Positions 1 to 7,862 are shown, numbered from the stretch's first letter. The stretch: DNA of 64,000 nucleotides from Microbacterium sp. Root53 (GCF_001426925.1 NZ_LMFR01000012.1:406656-470655); one strand, 5' to 3'. Made by a program: numbers and translations. Notes: generated from the sequence alone by a model not told the origin.

Positions 1-110
1 GCCTGGGCGATGATGACCTGCTGCTCCAGGTAATCGTCGACGAGCTCTGACGTGCGGGCGCGTTCGGCCGGGGTGGGAGCCCACCGGGTCGAAGTCGCCT
101 GTGTCGTCAT
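1..110 (-). CDS. N-terminal fragment of a hypothetical protein
   Basis: Only the first 36 or so codons of a minus-strand gene are present; the rest lies beyond the left edge. The start ATG (complement of 108-110) follows a strong GGAGGAG ribosome binding site about 8 nt upstream. The fragment begins MTTQATSTRWAPTPAER and is hydrophilic and probably helical, with no motif I can assign. The good ribosome binding site and open frame support a real gene, but no function can be given. Confidence 0.6.
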   Translation of the reverse strand, partial: MTTQATSTRWAPTPAERARTSELVDDYLEQQVIIAQ

Positions 111-352
111 GGCCCGATTCTCCTCCGGGCCACCGACATTCACCGGGCCGGAAAGCGCAGATCAGCGATTCAAACCGAATCTGTGGAGAAGTCCTCCGGG
201 CGGTGCCCTGTGGACGAGCGGTGGGCCGGTCGGCAGGGAGGGTTCGGACACGTTTCGACTCCGGCGCTGGCGCGCCTCTGCTCAACGACCACAGGGTGGG
301 GGCGGCGCTGGCGCGCCTCCGCTCAACGACCGGAGGCCACGGGCCGAGCGGG
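111..352. other. Intergenic region with degenerate dispersed repeats
   Basis: No convincing gene is seen here; open frames on both strands are of the compositional kind. The 5' end holds the ribosome binding site of the minus-strand gene at 1-110. The right half holds two degenerate copies of the dispersed CGTTTCGACTCC...GCTCAACGACC element (251-290 and about 303-331) that also occurs at 34.2-34.3 kb and 39.6 kb. Confidence 0.6.
251..290 (+). repeat. Dispersed intergenic repeat, copy A
   Basis: It begins CGTTTCGACTCC and ends GCTCAACGACC around a variable GC-rich middle. The same ends recur at 34217-34254, 34299-34337 and 39569-39607. This copy is the most divergent. A second partial copy without the first half follows at about 303-331. 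Confidence 0.6.
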
Positions 353-745
353 TCAGCGACCGGAGGGGTCCGGGGACTCGCGGTGGGCGGATCGTGCGGC
401 GGCCAGGAGCAGCCCGATTCCGAGCAGCGCGGGGGCGGCGAGCAGGAGGGCCGTGCCCACCTGCGGGTACGGTCCCGTGACGGCGCCGACCGCGACGGCC
501 AGGATGAGCAGCTGCGTCACGATGCCCCCCGATCGGCCCCATGAGCGCGCCGCCCAGACGGCGCCGGCGAACGCGGCCACCGCCACGGCGCCGATCACGG
601 TGAGGACGATCAGCGCGATCGCGCTCGACGCCGCCATGGTGTCGTCGCCCAGCAGGGCGACCACCTGCCAGCCCGCGAGCGCCAGGAGACCCACGGTCTC
701 GATCGCGAGAAGGGTGCCCGCCGCACGGGCGATGGGGAACCTCAT
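353..745 (-). CDS. Small integral membrane protein, unknown function
   Basis: A 130-residue protein with about four hydrophobic segments covering most of its length: roughly residues 7-30, 40-65, 73-92 and 97-118. It ends in a short basic and polar tail. The ATG at 743-745 (complement) is chosen because AGGAG lies about 8 nt upstream; the open frame continues further upstream but without a better start. It lies tail to tail with the gene at the left edge and diverges from whiB1. It resembles the small four-TM hypothetical proteins common in Microbacteriaceae; nothing identifies a substrate or partner. Confidence 0.7.
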   Translation of the reverse strand: MRFPIARAAGTLLAIETVGLLALAGWQVVALLGDDTMAASSAIALIVLTVIGAVAVAAFAGAVWAARSWGRSGGIVTQLLILAVAVGAVTGPYPQVGTALLLAAPALLGIGLLLAAARSAHRESPDPSGR

Positions 746-872
746 GCGGCCGCTCCTGTCGTCATCCGGTCGGGTTCGCACACCTCGGAGGGACCCATTT
801 CGCCGAAAACCCTTGATTTCGGATTCCAACTGTATGACGATTGTTAACGGCTTGTTTCCCACGGCGTGGTGG

Positions 873-894
873 GTCGCGAGATCAGACTCGCGAC
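873..894 (+). promoter_or_regulatory. Stem-loop in the whiB1 5' region
   Basis: GTCGCGAG (873-880) and CTCGCGAC (887-894) are perfect inverted arms of 8 bp around ATCAGA. A smaller CCCAC/GTGGG inverted repeat lies just upstream (about 859-873). Both fall in the 244-bp gap upstream of whiB1, about 95 nt before its start. The hairpin could be an mRNA leader structure or an operator; the sequence alone cannot decide. The rest of 746-989 shows no gene and no clear -35/-10 pair. Confidence 0.5.
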
Positions 895-989
895 ATGGCC
901 AGCGTATCCGAACCCGGGGTGCGCTTTCCCGATTCCCCCGAGCGTGCCCGTTGCTCGGAAACCCACCACCCCTGCGAGGAGCTCCCACC

Positions 990-1238
990 ATGGATTGGCG
1001 CGACAAGGCTGCCTGTCTCACCGTCGACCCCGAACTGTTCTTCCCGGTCGGCAACACCGGCCCGGCGGTCGACCAGATCGAGAAGGCGAAGTCGGTCTGC
1101 GCCCGCTGCACGGTCACCGAGGTGTGCCTGCAGTACGCACTCGAGACCGGTCAGGACTCGGGCGTCTGGGGCGGCCTGAGCGAGGACGAGCGCCGCGCCC
1201 TCAAGCGCCGCGCCGCGCGAGCACGCCGCGCCGGCTGA
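990..1238 (+). CDS. whiB1: WhiB1-type [4Fe-4S] transcription factor
   Basis: An 82-residue WhiB-family regulator. The four iron-sulfur ligands are C9, C37, C40 and C46 (C-x2-C-x5-C), followed by the GVWGG turn at 58-62 and the basic DNA-binding tail RRALKRRAARARR. The N-terminus MDWRDKAACL and the segment DPELFFPVGNTGPA closely match mycobacterial WhiB1 as I recall it. In M. tuberculosis WhiB1 is an essential nitric-oxide-sensitive regulator that binds region 4 of the principal sigma factor. AGGAG lies 8 nt before the ATG. The next gene is the convergent pdtaS, the same neighbour as in M. tuberculosis (Rv3219/Rv3220c), which strengthens the orthology. The long 5' region with a hairpin suggests regulation at the leader. 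Confidence 0.93.
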   Translation: MDWRDKAACLTVDPELFFPVGNTGPAVDQIEKAKSVCARCTVTEVCLQYALETGQDSGVWGGLSEDERRALKRRAARARRAG

Positions 1239-1272
1239 TCTGCATCACAGCGCACCACACAGCACACACAGC

Positions 1273-1314
1273 AGCGAGAGGCGCCCCGCCGGATCCGGAG
1301 GGGCGCCTCTCGCT
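1273..1314. terminator. Bidirectional terminator between whiB1 and pdtaS
   Basis: A perfect 15-bp stem pairs 1273-1287 (AGCGAGAGGCGCCCC) with 1300-1314. The 12-nt loop itself contains the palindrome CCGGATCCGG. It has no T-tract, as is usual in high-GC actinobacteria. It lies between two convergent genes and can serve both. Confidence 0.85.
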
Positions 1315-1322
1315 TGTCCGCG

Positions 1323-2843
1323 TCAGCGCTTGATCCAGCGCAGCGGGATGTCGATGACGACCTCGGTCCCCGAGGCCGCCGGCTCGCCGTCCGCCGCCGC
1401 GTCGCCATCGGCGGACGCGCCGCCGAGCGTGTGCCACTCGATGGATCCGCTCAGCTCGCCCTGGATGAGCGTGCGCACGATCTGCGTGCCGAGACCGCGC
1501 CCGACCGTGCCCTCGGGGAGGCCGCTGCCGGTGTCGCGGACGCGCACGAGGAGCTTCTCGTCGTCGCGCTCGGCGATGATCTCGACCTTGCCCTCCTGGC
1601 CCTTCAGGCCGTGCTCGACCGCGTTGGTGACGAGCTCGGTGAGGGCCAGCGCGAGGGGCGTCGCGTACTCGCTGGGCAGCACGCCGAACTTGCCGACCGA
1701 GTGGGTGTGGGCGAGCGTGTTGGGAGCCGCGGCGACCTCGGCGACGAGCCGCAGCACGCGGTCGAAGACCTGATCGAAGTCCACGTTCTGCGACAGACCC
1801 TCCGAGAGCGTGTCGTGCACGACAGCGATGGCCGCCACGCGCTGCATCGCCTGCGTGAGGGACTCCCGCGCCTCCTCCGACTTGGTGCGGCGCGCCTGGA
1901 TGCGCAGCAGCGACGCCACGGTCTGCAGGTTGTTCTTGACCCGGTGGTGGATCTCGCGGATCGTCGCGTCCTTGGTGAGGAGCTCCTGCTCCTGGTGGCG
2001 GAGCTCCGTGACGTCGCGGCACAGCACGATGGCGCCGGTGCGGTGGCCGCGGTCGCGCAGCGGGATCGCCCGCAGCGACACCGTGACCCCGCGGGCCTCG
2101 ATGTCCGTGCGCCACGGCGCGCGCCCGGTCACGACGACCGGCAGCGACTCGTCCGTGTCGCGCGAGGCGGGCAGGATGCGGCTGGTCACCTCGGCGAGCG
2201 ACTCGCCCTCGAGCTCGTCCGCGAATCCGACGCGGTTGAAGGCCGACAGCGCGTTCGGACTCGCGAACGTCACGACGCCGTCCACGTCGAGCCGGATGAG
2301 GCCGTCGGCCGCGCGCGGCGCACCGCGGCGCGGGCCGGTCGGGGCCGACAGGTCCGGGAAGTCGCCGTTCGAGATCATCCGGAAGATGTCGTCGGCGCAC
2401 TCGTTGAAGGTGATCTGCTGCCGCGAGGGGGCGCGCACGTCACCGAGGTTGGTGTGCCGCGTGAGCACGCCGAGCACGCTCGACGACCCCTCGGCCTTGC
2501 GCACGATCGGCACCGCGCGCACGCGCGTCGGCGTCTCCTCGAACCACTCGGGCGACGACGAGTCGATGATGTCGGACGCGTGGAACGCCTCGCGCACCTG
2601 CGCCTGCCACTGCGGGCGGATGCGCTCCCCCACGATGTCGCGGTAGAAGAGCGTCGCCGAGCCGCCGGGGCGGGTGTGGGCCACCGCGACGAACGAGTCG
2701 TCGCTCGTGGGAACCCACATCACGATGTCGGCGAACGACAGGTCCGCGAGCAGCTGTCCGTCGCCGGCCACGCGATGCAGCCATTCGACATCCGCCTCGG
2801 TCGCGATGCCCTGGGCGAAGACGAGATCACTGAGGGTCGACAC
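1323..2843 (-). CDS. pdtaS: PdtaS-like sensor histidine kinase
   Basis: A soluble 506-residue histidine kinase of the HisKA_2 class. An N-terminal GAF-like sensor region spans about 1-150 and a PAS domain about 180-285. The dimerisation/phosphoacceptor motif EIHHRVKNNLQT (297-308) has the likely phosphorylated histidine at 300. An HATPase domain follows with the N-box ELVTNAVEHG (403-412) and the G-box DTGSGLP. There are no membrane segments, so it acts in the cytoplasm. In M. tuberculosis PdtaS phosphorylates PdtaR, an ANTAR RNA-binding antiterminator; no PdtaR is encoded in this window. A low-complexity Ala/Asp/Gly insertion (about 476-491) interrupts the end of the kinase core. It lies next to whiB1, as in mycobacteria. 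Confidence 0.9.
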   Translation of the reverse strand: MSTLSDLVFAQGIATEADVEWLHRVAGDGQLLADLSFADIVMWVPTSDDSFVAVAHTRPGGSATLFYRDIVGERIRPQWQAQVREAFHASDIIDSSSPEWFEETPTRVRAVPIVRKAEGSSSVLGVLTRHTNLGDVRAPSRQQITFNECADDIFRMISNGDFPDLSAPTGPRRGAPRAADGLIRLDVDGVVTFASPNALSAFNRVGFADELEGESLAEVTSRILPASRDTDESLPVVVTGRAPWRTDIEARGVTVSLRAIPLRDRGHRTGAIVLCRDVTELRHQEQELLTKDATIREIHHRVKNNLQTVASLLRIQARRTKSEEARESLTQAMQRVAAIAVVHDTLSEGLSQNVDFDQVFDRVLRLVAEVAAAPNTLAHTHSVGKFGVLPSEYATPLALALTELVTNAVEHGLKGQEGKVEIIAERDDEKLLVRVRDTGSGLPEGTVGRGLGTQIVRTLIQGELSGSIEWHTLGGASADGDAAADGEPAASGTEVVIDIPLRWIKR

Positions 2844-2852
2844 GGATACAGC

Positions 2853-4145
2853 CTATTGGTCGCCGCCCGGCCCGACCGACGCTGCGGCGCTCGAGGCGCC
2901 GCGTCGCAGGCCCCGGCGGCGCTCCCGCGCGATCGCCGGCTCACCGGGACGGGCGACCGCGGCCTGCGTCCCCGCCGCGAGGCGCCGGACGGCCTGCGCG
3001 AGCGACGAGCGCGGGCTGACCTCCGCGACCGGCCGCGCAGCGAGCAGGGCGGCGTCGGCGGCGCGGCGGTCGTCGGGCACGAACGCGACGTCCGCGATCC
3101 CGGAAAACCGCTCGAGCGCGCGCCTCACCTGCCCGCGCGGGTCGAGACCCAGCGGGCCGGACCGGAGCCGGTTGACCACGACGCGCGTCGGCGTCTGCCC
3201 GATGACCTGCCGGAGCTCGGCGTGGCCGCGCACGAAGCGGGACAGTCCGATGGGATCGCCGGCGGCCACGGCCACGACCTGATCGGCCGCGTTCAGCACC
3301 GCGAGCGTCGCCGCGTTCCGTCGCGGCCCGTCGAGGTCGCTCACGATCTCCTCGTCGGCCTCGAGCGATGCGCCCACGTCGACCACGACCACGTCGGCCC
3401 ATTCGCGCATCACGGCCAGCGCCGCGGTCACCCGCGACGCGGAGAGCTCGGGCCAGCGCGAGACGCGGTTGATGCCGGTCAGCACGTCCACCCGCCCGTC
3501 CGGGTCGCCCAGCGGCACGCTGACGCGCAGCAGCTCGCCAGCGTCGAGCAGGCCGTGCTCGGCCTGCCGGCACGCCGCCGCGAACCCAGGGCTCTCGTCC
3601 GCCAGGCCCAGCGCGACGGCGATGGACGGGGCGTGGCTGTCGGCGTCCACGAGCGCGACATGGTCGCCGCCGCGCGCCAGCGCGCACGCCAGCTCGATCG
3701 CGATCGTGGTGCGGCCGGGCGCGCCCTCCGGGCCCCACACCGCGATGATCCGGCCCGTCGGGCGCACCCGCTCCCCGCCGTCGGCCGCCGGCGCCGGCAG
3801 GGCGTTCTCGATCGCGGCCGCGATCGCCCAGCCCGGCGCGTCGGGCGGGAGCGGCGCGGCGAGACCGAACGCCGTTGCCGCTCGCAGGTCCCCGGGACGC
3901 TCGGCCAGCAGCACGATGCGCACCCCGAGCCGATCGCAGGTCGACACGAGCGCCGCGGTGAGCTCGCCGCGGTCCGCCGACAGCACCAGGGCGTCGGCCC
4001 CGTTCAGGAGCTGGGCGGCACCGGAGCGCCGGTCCGCCGCCGCCGAGAGCGCACCCGGCTCGAGCAGCGCCGGCACCGTCACGCCCTCGTCGCGCAGCTC
4101 CTCCGCGATCCGGTCGCCGTCGTCGGCAGCGACGAGCGCGATCAT
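2853..4145 (-). CDS. CpaE/MinD-like P-loop ATPase (pilus-assembly type)
   Basis: A 430-residue protein. A degenerate receiver-like N-terminal half (about 1-130) is followed by a MinD/ParA-type ATPase domain beginning near RIIAVWGPEGAPGRTT, a deviant Walker A with P-G-R-T-T in place of the usual K-G-G-x-G-K-T. ALVDADSHAPSIAVALGL and VVVVDVGAS further on match the Walker A'/B strands of the CpaE family. CpaE proteins localise Tad/Flp pilus machines. The gene overlaps the upstream SAF gene by 4 nt (ATGA), so the two are translationally coupled. No CpaF ATPase, TadB/C or pilin genes are adjacent, so whether this serves a pilus elsewhere or another envelope task is open. The normal catalytic lysine of the P-loop appears replaced. 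Confidence 0.75.
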   Translation of the reverse strand: MIALVAADDGDRIAEELRDEGVTVPALLEPGALSAAADRRSGAAQLLNGADALVLSADRGELTAALVSTCDRLGVRIVLLAERPGDLRAATAFGLAAPLPPDAPGWAIAAAIENALPAPAADGGERVRPTGRIIAVWGPEGAPGRTTIAIELACALARGGDHVALVDADSHAPSIAVALGLADESPGFAAACRQAEHGLLDAGELLRVSVPLGDPDGRVDVLTGINRVSRWPELSASRVTAALAVMREWADVVVVDVGASLEADEEIVSDLDGPRRNAATLAVLNAADQVVAVAAGDPIGLSRFVRGHAELRQVIGQTPTRVVVNRLRSGPLGLDPRGQVRRALERFSGIADVAFVPDDRRAADAALLAARPVAEVSPRSSLAQAVRRLAAGTQAAVARPGEPAIARERRRGLRRGASSAAASVGPGGDQ

Positions 4146-4903
4146 CCGCCCGGCTCCTGGTCGTCCCCTCCCGGCTCCGGATCCGGCGCGTCGTCGTCCG
4201 CGGCCGGCCCCTCGGCCCGGTCCGGGGCGGGATCGGGCACCGCGCCGCCCGCCGTGGGAACGGCCGAGAGCACGGCCCCGGCCGCGACCGCCGCGAGCAC
4301 GTCGGCCACACGGGAGCGCTCGATCACCAGCTCGAGCGAGGCTCCGCCGGCGGCCATCACGCCGTCGTCGCGCGTGATCCGGGCAACGACGGCGTCGGCG
4401 ACCAGGATCCGCGGCTCTGCGAAGACGCCCGGATCGGCGGGGTCGGCGGCGGGGGTCTCCCACAGCTCGACCAGCGCGCCCCGGTCCAGCCCGGCGGGCA
4501 CGTCGACCGAGCTCTGCACCACGACCGAGGTGCGGTCGCTGAGCTCCGACTCCCCGACACCCGCCGCGGGGACGAGCTCGCCCACCTCGATCGTGCGCAG
4601 CGCCACCAGCCCCTCCCCGAGCGCGTCGGGAGCGAGATATGCGTCGCGCGCCTGCCCGAGGGCGACGTCGACCACCGTGACGTCGGCCGCTGTGACGGGC
4701 TGGCCCGGCACGAGCGTGTCGGCCGCGGCCAGCACCGAGACGGTCTGGCGGGAGGCCGCCACCACGAACCACACGCCGGCGGTCGACGCCGCCACCAGGA
4801 GGACCCCGATCAGGAAGCGCGCGTCCGCCCAGAAGGCGCGACGGCCGGGCCTCGCGGGGGCGGCGTGCCGTCCGCTGCCGGGGTGGCCGATGCTGCTGCT
4901 CAT
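4142..4903 (-). CDS. SAF-domain membrane protein (CpaB/FlgA-like)
   Basis: A 253-residue protein with a basic N-terminal tail, one membrane segment (about residues 30-52, FLIGVLLVAASTAG) and a SAF domain beginning VLAAADTLVPGQPVTAADVTVVDV. SAF domains occur in CpaB/RcpC, which aids Tad pilus secretion, and in FlgA. The C-terminal 35 residues are a disordered Pro/Asp/Glu tail. The ATG at 4903 is preferred: a possible -10 (CACGAT) lies exactly 6 nt upstream, as in other leaderless genes here. A GTG at 4930 is possible but has no better signal. It is followed with a 4-nt overlap by the CpaE-like ATPase. Confidence 0.7.
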   Translation of the reverse strand: MSSSIGHPGSGRHAAPARPGRRAFWADARFLIGVLLVAASTAGVWFVVAASRQTVSVLAAADTLVPGQPVTAADVTVVDVALGQARDAYLAPDALGEGLVALRTIEVGELVPAAGVGESELSDRTSVVVQSSVDVPAGLDRGALVELWETPAADPADPGVFAEPRILVADAVVARITRDDGVMAAGGASLELVIERSRVADVLAAVAAGAVLSAVPTAGGAVPDPAPDRAEGPAADDDAPDPEPGGDDQEPGG

Positions 4904-5001
4904 GGGGTCATCGTGGCAAATCCGCGTCACGGTCCCCGAGACTTGTCCACAGGCCCCGATTCGCCCTCACACCCGGATGCCCGGGCACCCATAATGGGGG
5001 C

Positions 5002-5262
5002 ATGGTCGAGGATGTCGCACGCCGTCACGTGCCGCCCGCGCAGGTCGCGGAGCTGCTCGGAATCGACGTCGACGAGGTGATCGCCCTGGTCGAGGAGGGG
5101 CGCCTGCGCGGCACCCGCCTCGGCACCCCCGCGCGCTGGCGGATCGAGCACGACAGCGTCGCGGAGTACCTCGACGCCCAGGTGGAGGAGGCGCGGCGCA
5201 TGGCTCTGTGGCGCCAGTCGAACGCCGCGAGCTTCCCCGAGCTCTGGGGCACGCGGGGCTGA
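5002..5262 (+). CDS. Small helix-turn-helix (excisionase/BldC-like) protein
   Basis: An 86-residue protein with a MerR/excisionase-type winged helix over about residues 10-55: VAELLGIDVDEVIALVEEG is the turn and RLRGTRLGTPARWRIEHDSV the wing, followed by a short helical tail. The hexamer CATAAT (4990-4995) sits exactly 6 nt before the ATG, with no Shine-Dalgarno between, so the mRNA is probably leaderless. It diverges from the SAF/CpaE-like pair and may regulate it, which is inference from position. Single-domain proteins of this type are DNA-binding in known cases (BldC, excisionases). Confidence 0.75.
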   Translation: MVEDVARRHVPPAQVAELLGIDVDEVIALVEEGRLRGTRLGTPARWRIEHDSVAEYLDAQVEEARRMALWRQSNAASFPELWGTRG

Positions 5263-5295
5263 GCCCGCGCAGAGACCCGGGCCCCCGCCGCGGCG

Positions 5296-5901
5296 TCAGA
5301 CCACCGGCACGCCCGCCGACGCATCGATCCGCACCCAGGACACCGCGCCGAGCGGAATCATCCGGTACCCGCGCACGTCCGCGGCCCGCCGCGGTGCGCC
5401 CGCGTCGTGCAGGGCCAGGTCGATGTGGTCCGATCCGACCCGGTCGATCGTCCCGGTCAGCATGCGCTCGGGCCCGGTGCCGACCGCCACGCCGATCCTG
5501 CGCCGGGCCAGGTCGCGGAGCGCGAGGCCGAACGTGACCCGTTCCGCGAGCCGGTCGCCGCGCTCGGCCGGGCGCGCGCAGCGCAGCAGGTGGCCGTGGC
5601 TCGCCTGGACCGCGCGGATCGCGGCGAGCGGCACGAGCAGCAGGCGGCGGCCTCCGTCGGCCTCGGGAGCGGCGAGCCAGTCGGCTCCGACCGCTGTGAT
5701 GCGCGCCTCCAGCGACTCCCCTCCCGCGAGCTCCAGCGTGACGGCGTCCTCGCCGTCGTGAGCGAGGCCCGCGAGTCGCGTGCGCAGGTCGACCCGCGCC
5801 AGGCGCAGCCGCTCGGCTTCGGACTCGAGGGCCGCCCGCTCGGCCTCCCACTCGGCCGCCAGCTGGTCCTCGAGGTCGTCGAAGAATCGCTCCCATCGCA
5901 C
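5296..5901 (-). CDS. Conserved hypothetical, possible tandem Sm-like barrels
   Basis: A 201-residue protein of unknown function. After an acidic coiled helix (about 1-45, WERFFDDLEDQL onward) come two similar beta-rich stretches: VTLELAGGESLEARITAVGA with LVPLAAIRAV, and IGVAVGTGPERMLTGTIDRV with MIPLGAVSWV. The pattern (strand, glycine turn, G-x-I-x-x-V-G-x-D, then P-L-x-x-I/V) resembles an Sm/LSm-type barrel repeated twice; this is my reading, not a known assignment. The GTG start (5899-5901) is chosen because TACGCT lies 7 nt upstream, giving a leaderless transcript. It is convergent with the HTH gene and divergent from the Rv3235-like gene. Confidence 0.65.
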   Translation of the reverse strand: MRWERFFDDLEDQLAAEWEAERAALESEAERLRLARVDLRTRLAGLAHDGEDAVTLELAGGESLEARITAVGADWLAAPEADGGRRLLLVPLAAIRAVQASHGHLLRCARPAERGDRLAERVTFGLALRDLARRRIGVAVGTGPERMLTGTIDRVGSDHIDLALHDAGAPRRAADVRGYRMIPLGAVSWVRIDASAGVPVV

Positions 5902-6056
5902 GAGCGTGAGCGTAGGCCAGCGGGCGCGCCGGCACCCACGGCTGTCCACAGCCCGGCGCCCGCAGACCTCTCCACGGACATACCTGCCGCCTCGGTGCCC
6001 CGTGCGACGCAGTGCTGGACTGGCGACTCGCCACGCACCGAGAAGAGGGGGTCTCG

Positions 6057-6518
6057 ATGTCCCAGCCACTGCCGTCCGTGCCGCCCGGGCCAGCCGGGCG
6101 TCGCCCCACCGACCGGCCCCTGCGCAGCCTCGCCGACGTCGAGGAGCACTTCGCCCCGCAGCGCACGCCGAGCCAGAGCCTCCCCGACCCCGAGCCCCTG
6201 CTCACCGCGCTGACGCGGGGCGTGCTCGAGGTGCTGGCCGGGGTGCGCGAGCCGGAGCAGATGGCGCGGTGGCTCACGGACGAGCCGTACCGGTCGCTCG
6301 TCACGCGCGCCGGGATGGCCGTCCGGGCGCGCAGTGCGCGCCACACGCCCGTGAGACGCCCCGTCTACGCCATCCGCTCGATCCACCACTCGTCGCCCGC
6401 GGACGGCGTGGTCGAGGGCGTGGTGATCGTCGAGACGCCCCAGCGCACCCGCGCGGTCGCCATGCGCCTCGAGGGCATCGACCGCCGCTGGCGCGCGACG
6501 AGCCTCTCGATCCTGTAA
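6057..6518 (+). CDS. Rv3235-like conserved hypothetical protein
   Basis: A 153-residue soluble protein with a Pro/Arg-rich N-terminal 50 residues. A conserved C-terminal domain holds the helix PLLTALTRGVLEVLAGVREP, the stretch QMARWLTDEPYRSLVTRA and a strand-rich end (EGVVIVETPQRTRAVAMRLE). This layout matches the actinobacterial Rv3235 family encoded near secA; the function is unknown. GAGGGGG lies about 8 nt before the ATG at 6057, which is preferred over the upstream ATG at 6012. It is convergent with the aminotransferase. Confidence 0.7.
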   Translation: MSQPLPSVPPGPAGRRPTDRPLRSLADVEEHFAPQRTPSQSLPDPEPLLTALTRGVLEVLAGVREPEQMARWLTDEPYRSLVTRAGMAVRARSARHTPVRRPVYAIRSIHHSSPADGVVEGVVIVETPQRTRAVAMRLEGIDRRWRATSLSIL

Positions 6519-6538
6519 GCCCGTTCAGGCCGCGGGGC

Positions 6539-7798
6539 CTACTGCTTGTACGAGCTCAGGAAGTTGCCCAGCCGCTCGATCGCCTCGCCCAGCACGCGCG
6601 CCTCGGGCAGCGTGACGATGCGCAGGTGATCGGGCGTCGGCCAGTTGAAGCCCGTGCCCTGGACGAGCAGGATGTGCTCGGCCACCAGGAGGTCGTAGAC
6701 GAGCTTGGCGTCGTCCCGGATGTCGTGCACCTCGGGGTCGAGGCGCGGGAACGCGTAGAGCGCCCCCTCGGGCTTCACGCACGTCACGCCCGGGATCTCG
6801 CTGAGCTTCTGCCACGCCACGTCGCGCTGCTCGTGCAGGCGCCCGCTGGGCGCGATCAGCGCCTCGATCGACTGCACGCCGGTGAGCGCCGCGAGCACGG
6901 CGTGCTGCGCGGGCACGTTCGGGCACAGGCGCGTGGAGGCGAGCAGCGTGATGCCCTCGATGAAGCCCTTGGCGTGATCCTGCGGGCCCGTGATCACCAT
7001 CCAGCCCGAGCGATAGCCGGCCACCCGATAGGTCTTGGACAGGCCGTTGAACGTCAGGCACAGCAGGTCGGGGGCGACCGTGGCCGTGGGGATGTGCTCC
7101 ACCCCGTCGTACAGGATCCGGTCGTAGATCTCGTCGCTGAGCAGCAGGAGCGAGTGCTCGCGGGCGATGTCCGCGATGCCCTCGAGCACCTCGCGCGAGT
7201 ACACGGCGCCGGTCGGGTTGTTGGGGTTGATGATCACGATCGCCTTGGTGCGCTCGGTGATCTTCGAGCGGATGTCGTCGAGATCCGGCTGCCAGCCGTT
7301 CTGCTCGTCGCACAGGTAGTGCACGGGCGTGCCGCCGGACAGGCTCGTCATGGCGGTCCACAGCGGGTAGTCGGGCGCCGGGATGAGCACCTCGTCGCCC
7401 AAGTCGAGCAGCGCCTGCATGGTCATCGTGATGAGCTCGGACACGCCGTTGCCCAGGTACACGTTCTCGGGGTCCACGCGCGGGAAGCCCGGGGTGTCCT
7501 CGTAGCGGCTGACGATCGCGCGCCGGGCCGCGAGGATGCCGCGGCTCTCGCTGTAGCCGTGCGCCGTGGGCACCGCCGCGATCATGTCGCGCACGATCTG
7601 GTACGGGGCCTCGAAGCCGAACACGGCGGGGTTGCCGGTGTTGAGCTTCAGGACCGTGTGGCCTGCCGCCTCGAGCCGAGCCGCCTCGTCCAGGGCCGCG
7701 CCCCGGATCTCGTAGAGGACGTTCTTCAGCTTCGAGGACTGGTCCAGCGGGCGCAGCCGGCCCTTGCCGGGGGCGCTGGACGGGACAGGGATGGTCAT
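6539..7798 (-). CDS. alaA: PLP-dependent aminotransferase (AlaA/AspC type)
   Basis: A 419-residue fold-type I aminotransferase. It shows LKNVLYEIRG near the N-terminus, NTGNPAVFGF, the PLP-contacting NPNNPTGAVYS, the phosphate-site aspartate/tyrosine stretch LSDEIYDRILYD and the Schiff-base lysine in GLSKTYRVAGYRSGW. The carboxylate-binding arginine is near the end in DHLRIVTLP. Family members transfer an amino group between glutamate and pyruvate or oxaloacetate; the sequence is close to E. coli AlaA and mycobacterial AspC (Rv0337c) as I recall them, so alanine synthesis is likely. Length is normal. The ATG at 7798 is used; the long hairpin at 7811-7862 separates it from secA. Confidence 0.87.
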   Translation of the reverse strand: MTIPVPSSAPGKGRLRPLDQSSKLKNVLYEIRGAALDEAARLEAAGHTVLKLNTGNPAVFGFEAPYQIVRDMIAAVPTAHGYSESRGILAARRAIVSRYEDTPGFPRVDPENVYLGNGVSELITMTMQALLDLGDEVLIPAPDYPLWTAMTSLSGGTPVHYLCDEQNGWQPDLDDIRSKITERTKAIVIINPNNPTGAVYSREVLEGIADIAREHSLLLLSDEIYDRILYDGVEHIPTATVAPDLLCLTFNGLSKTYRVAGYRSGWMVITGPQDHAKGFIEGITLLASTRLCPNVPAQHAVLAALTGVQSIEALIAPSGRLHEQRDVAWQKLSEIPGVTCVKPEGALYAFPRLDPEVHDIRDDAKLVYDLLVAEHILLVQGTGFNWPTPDHLRIVTLPEARVLGEAIERLGNFLSSYKQ

Positions 7799-7810
7799 CG
7801 CCCCAGGATA

Positions 7811-7862
7811 CGGCCGGGCCGACCGGTCCACGCGCCGAGGCGTGGACCGGTCGGCCCGGCCG
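7811..7862 (-). terminator. Very long perfect hairpin terminator after secA
   Basis: A perfect 23-bp stem pairs 7811-7833 with 7840-7862 around the loop GCCGAG. It starts 18 nt beyond the secA stop codon and lies just before the aminotransferase start on the same strand, so it should end the secA transcript. No T-tract follows. Confidence 0.85.

Noticed and set aside
4904..4930. GTG at 4930 as the start of the SAF-domain gene
   Set aside because: It has no proper ribosome binding site or -10 at leaderless distance, while the ATG at 4903 has CACGAT 6 nt upstream.
1314..4994. A 1226-codon open frame on the plus strand
   Set aside because: It is a compositional shadow of pdtaS and the CpaE/SAF-like genes on the other strand, with Arg/Ala/Gly-rich, motif-free translation.
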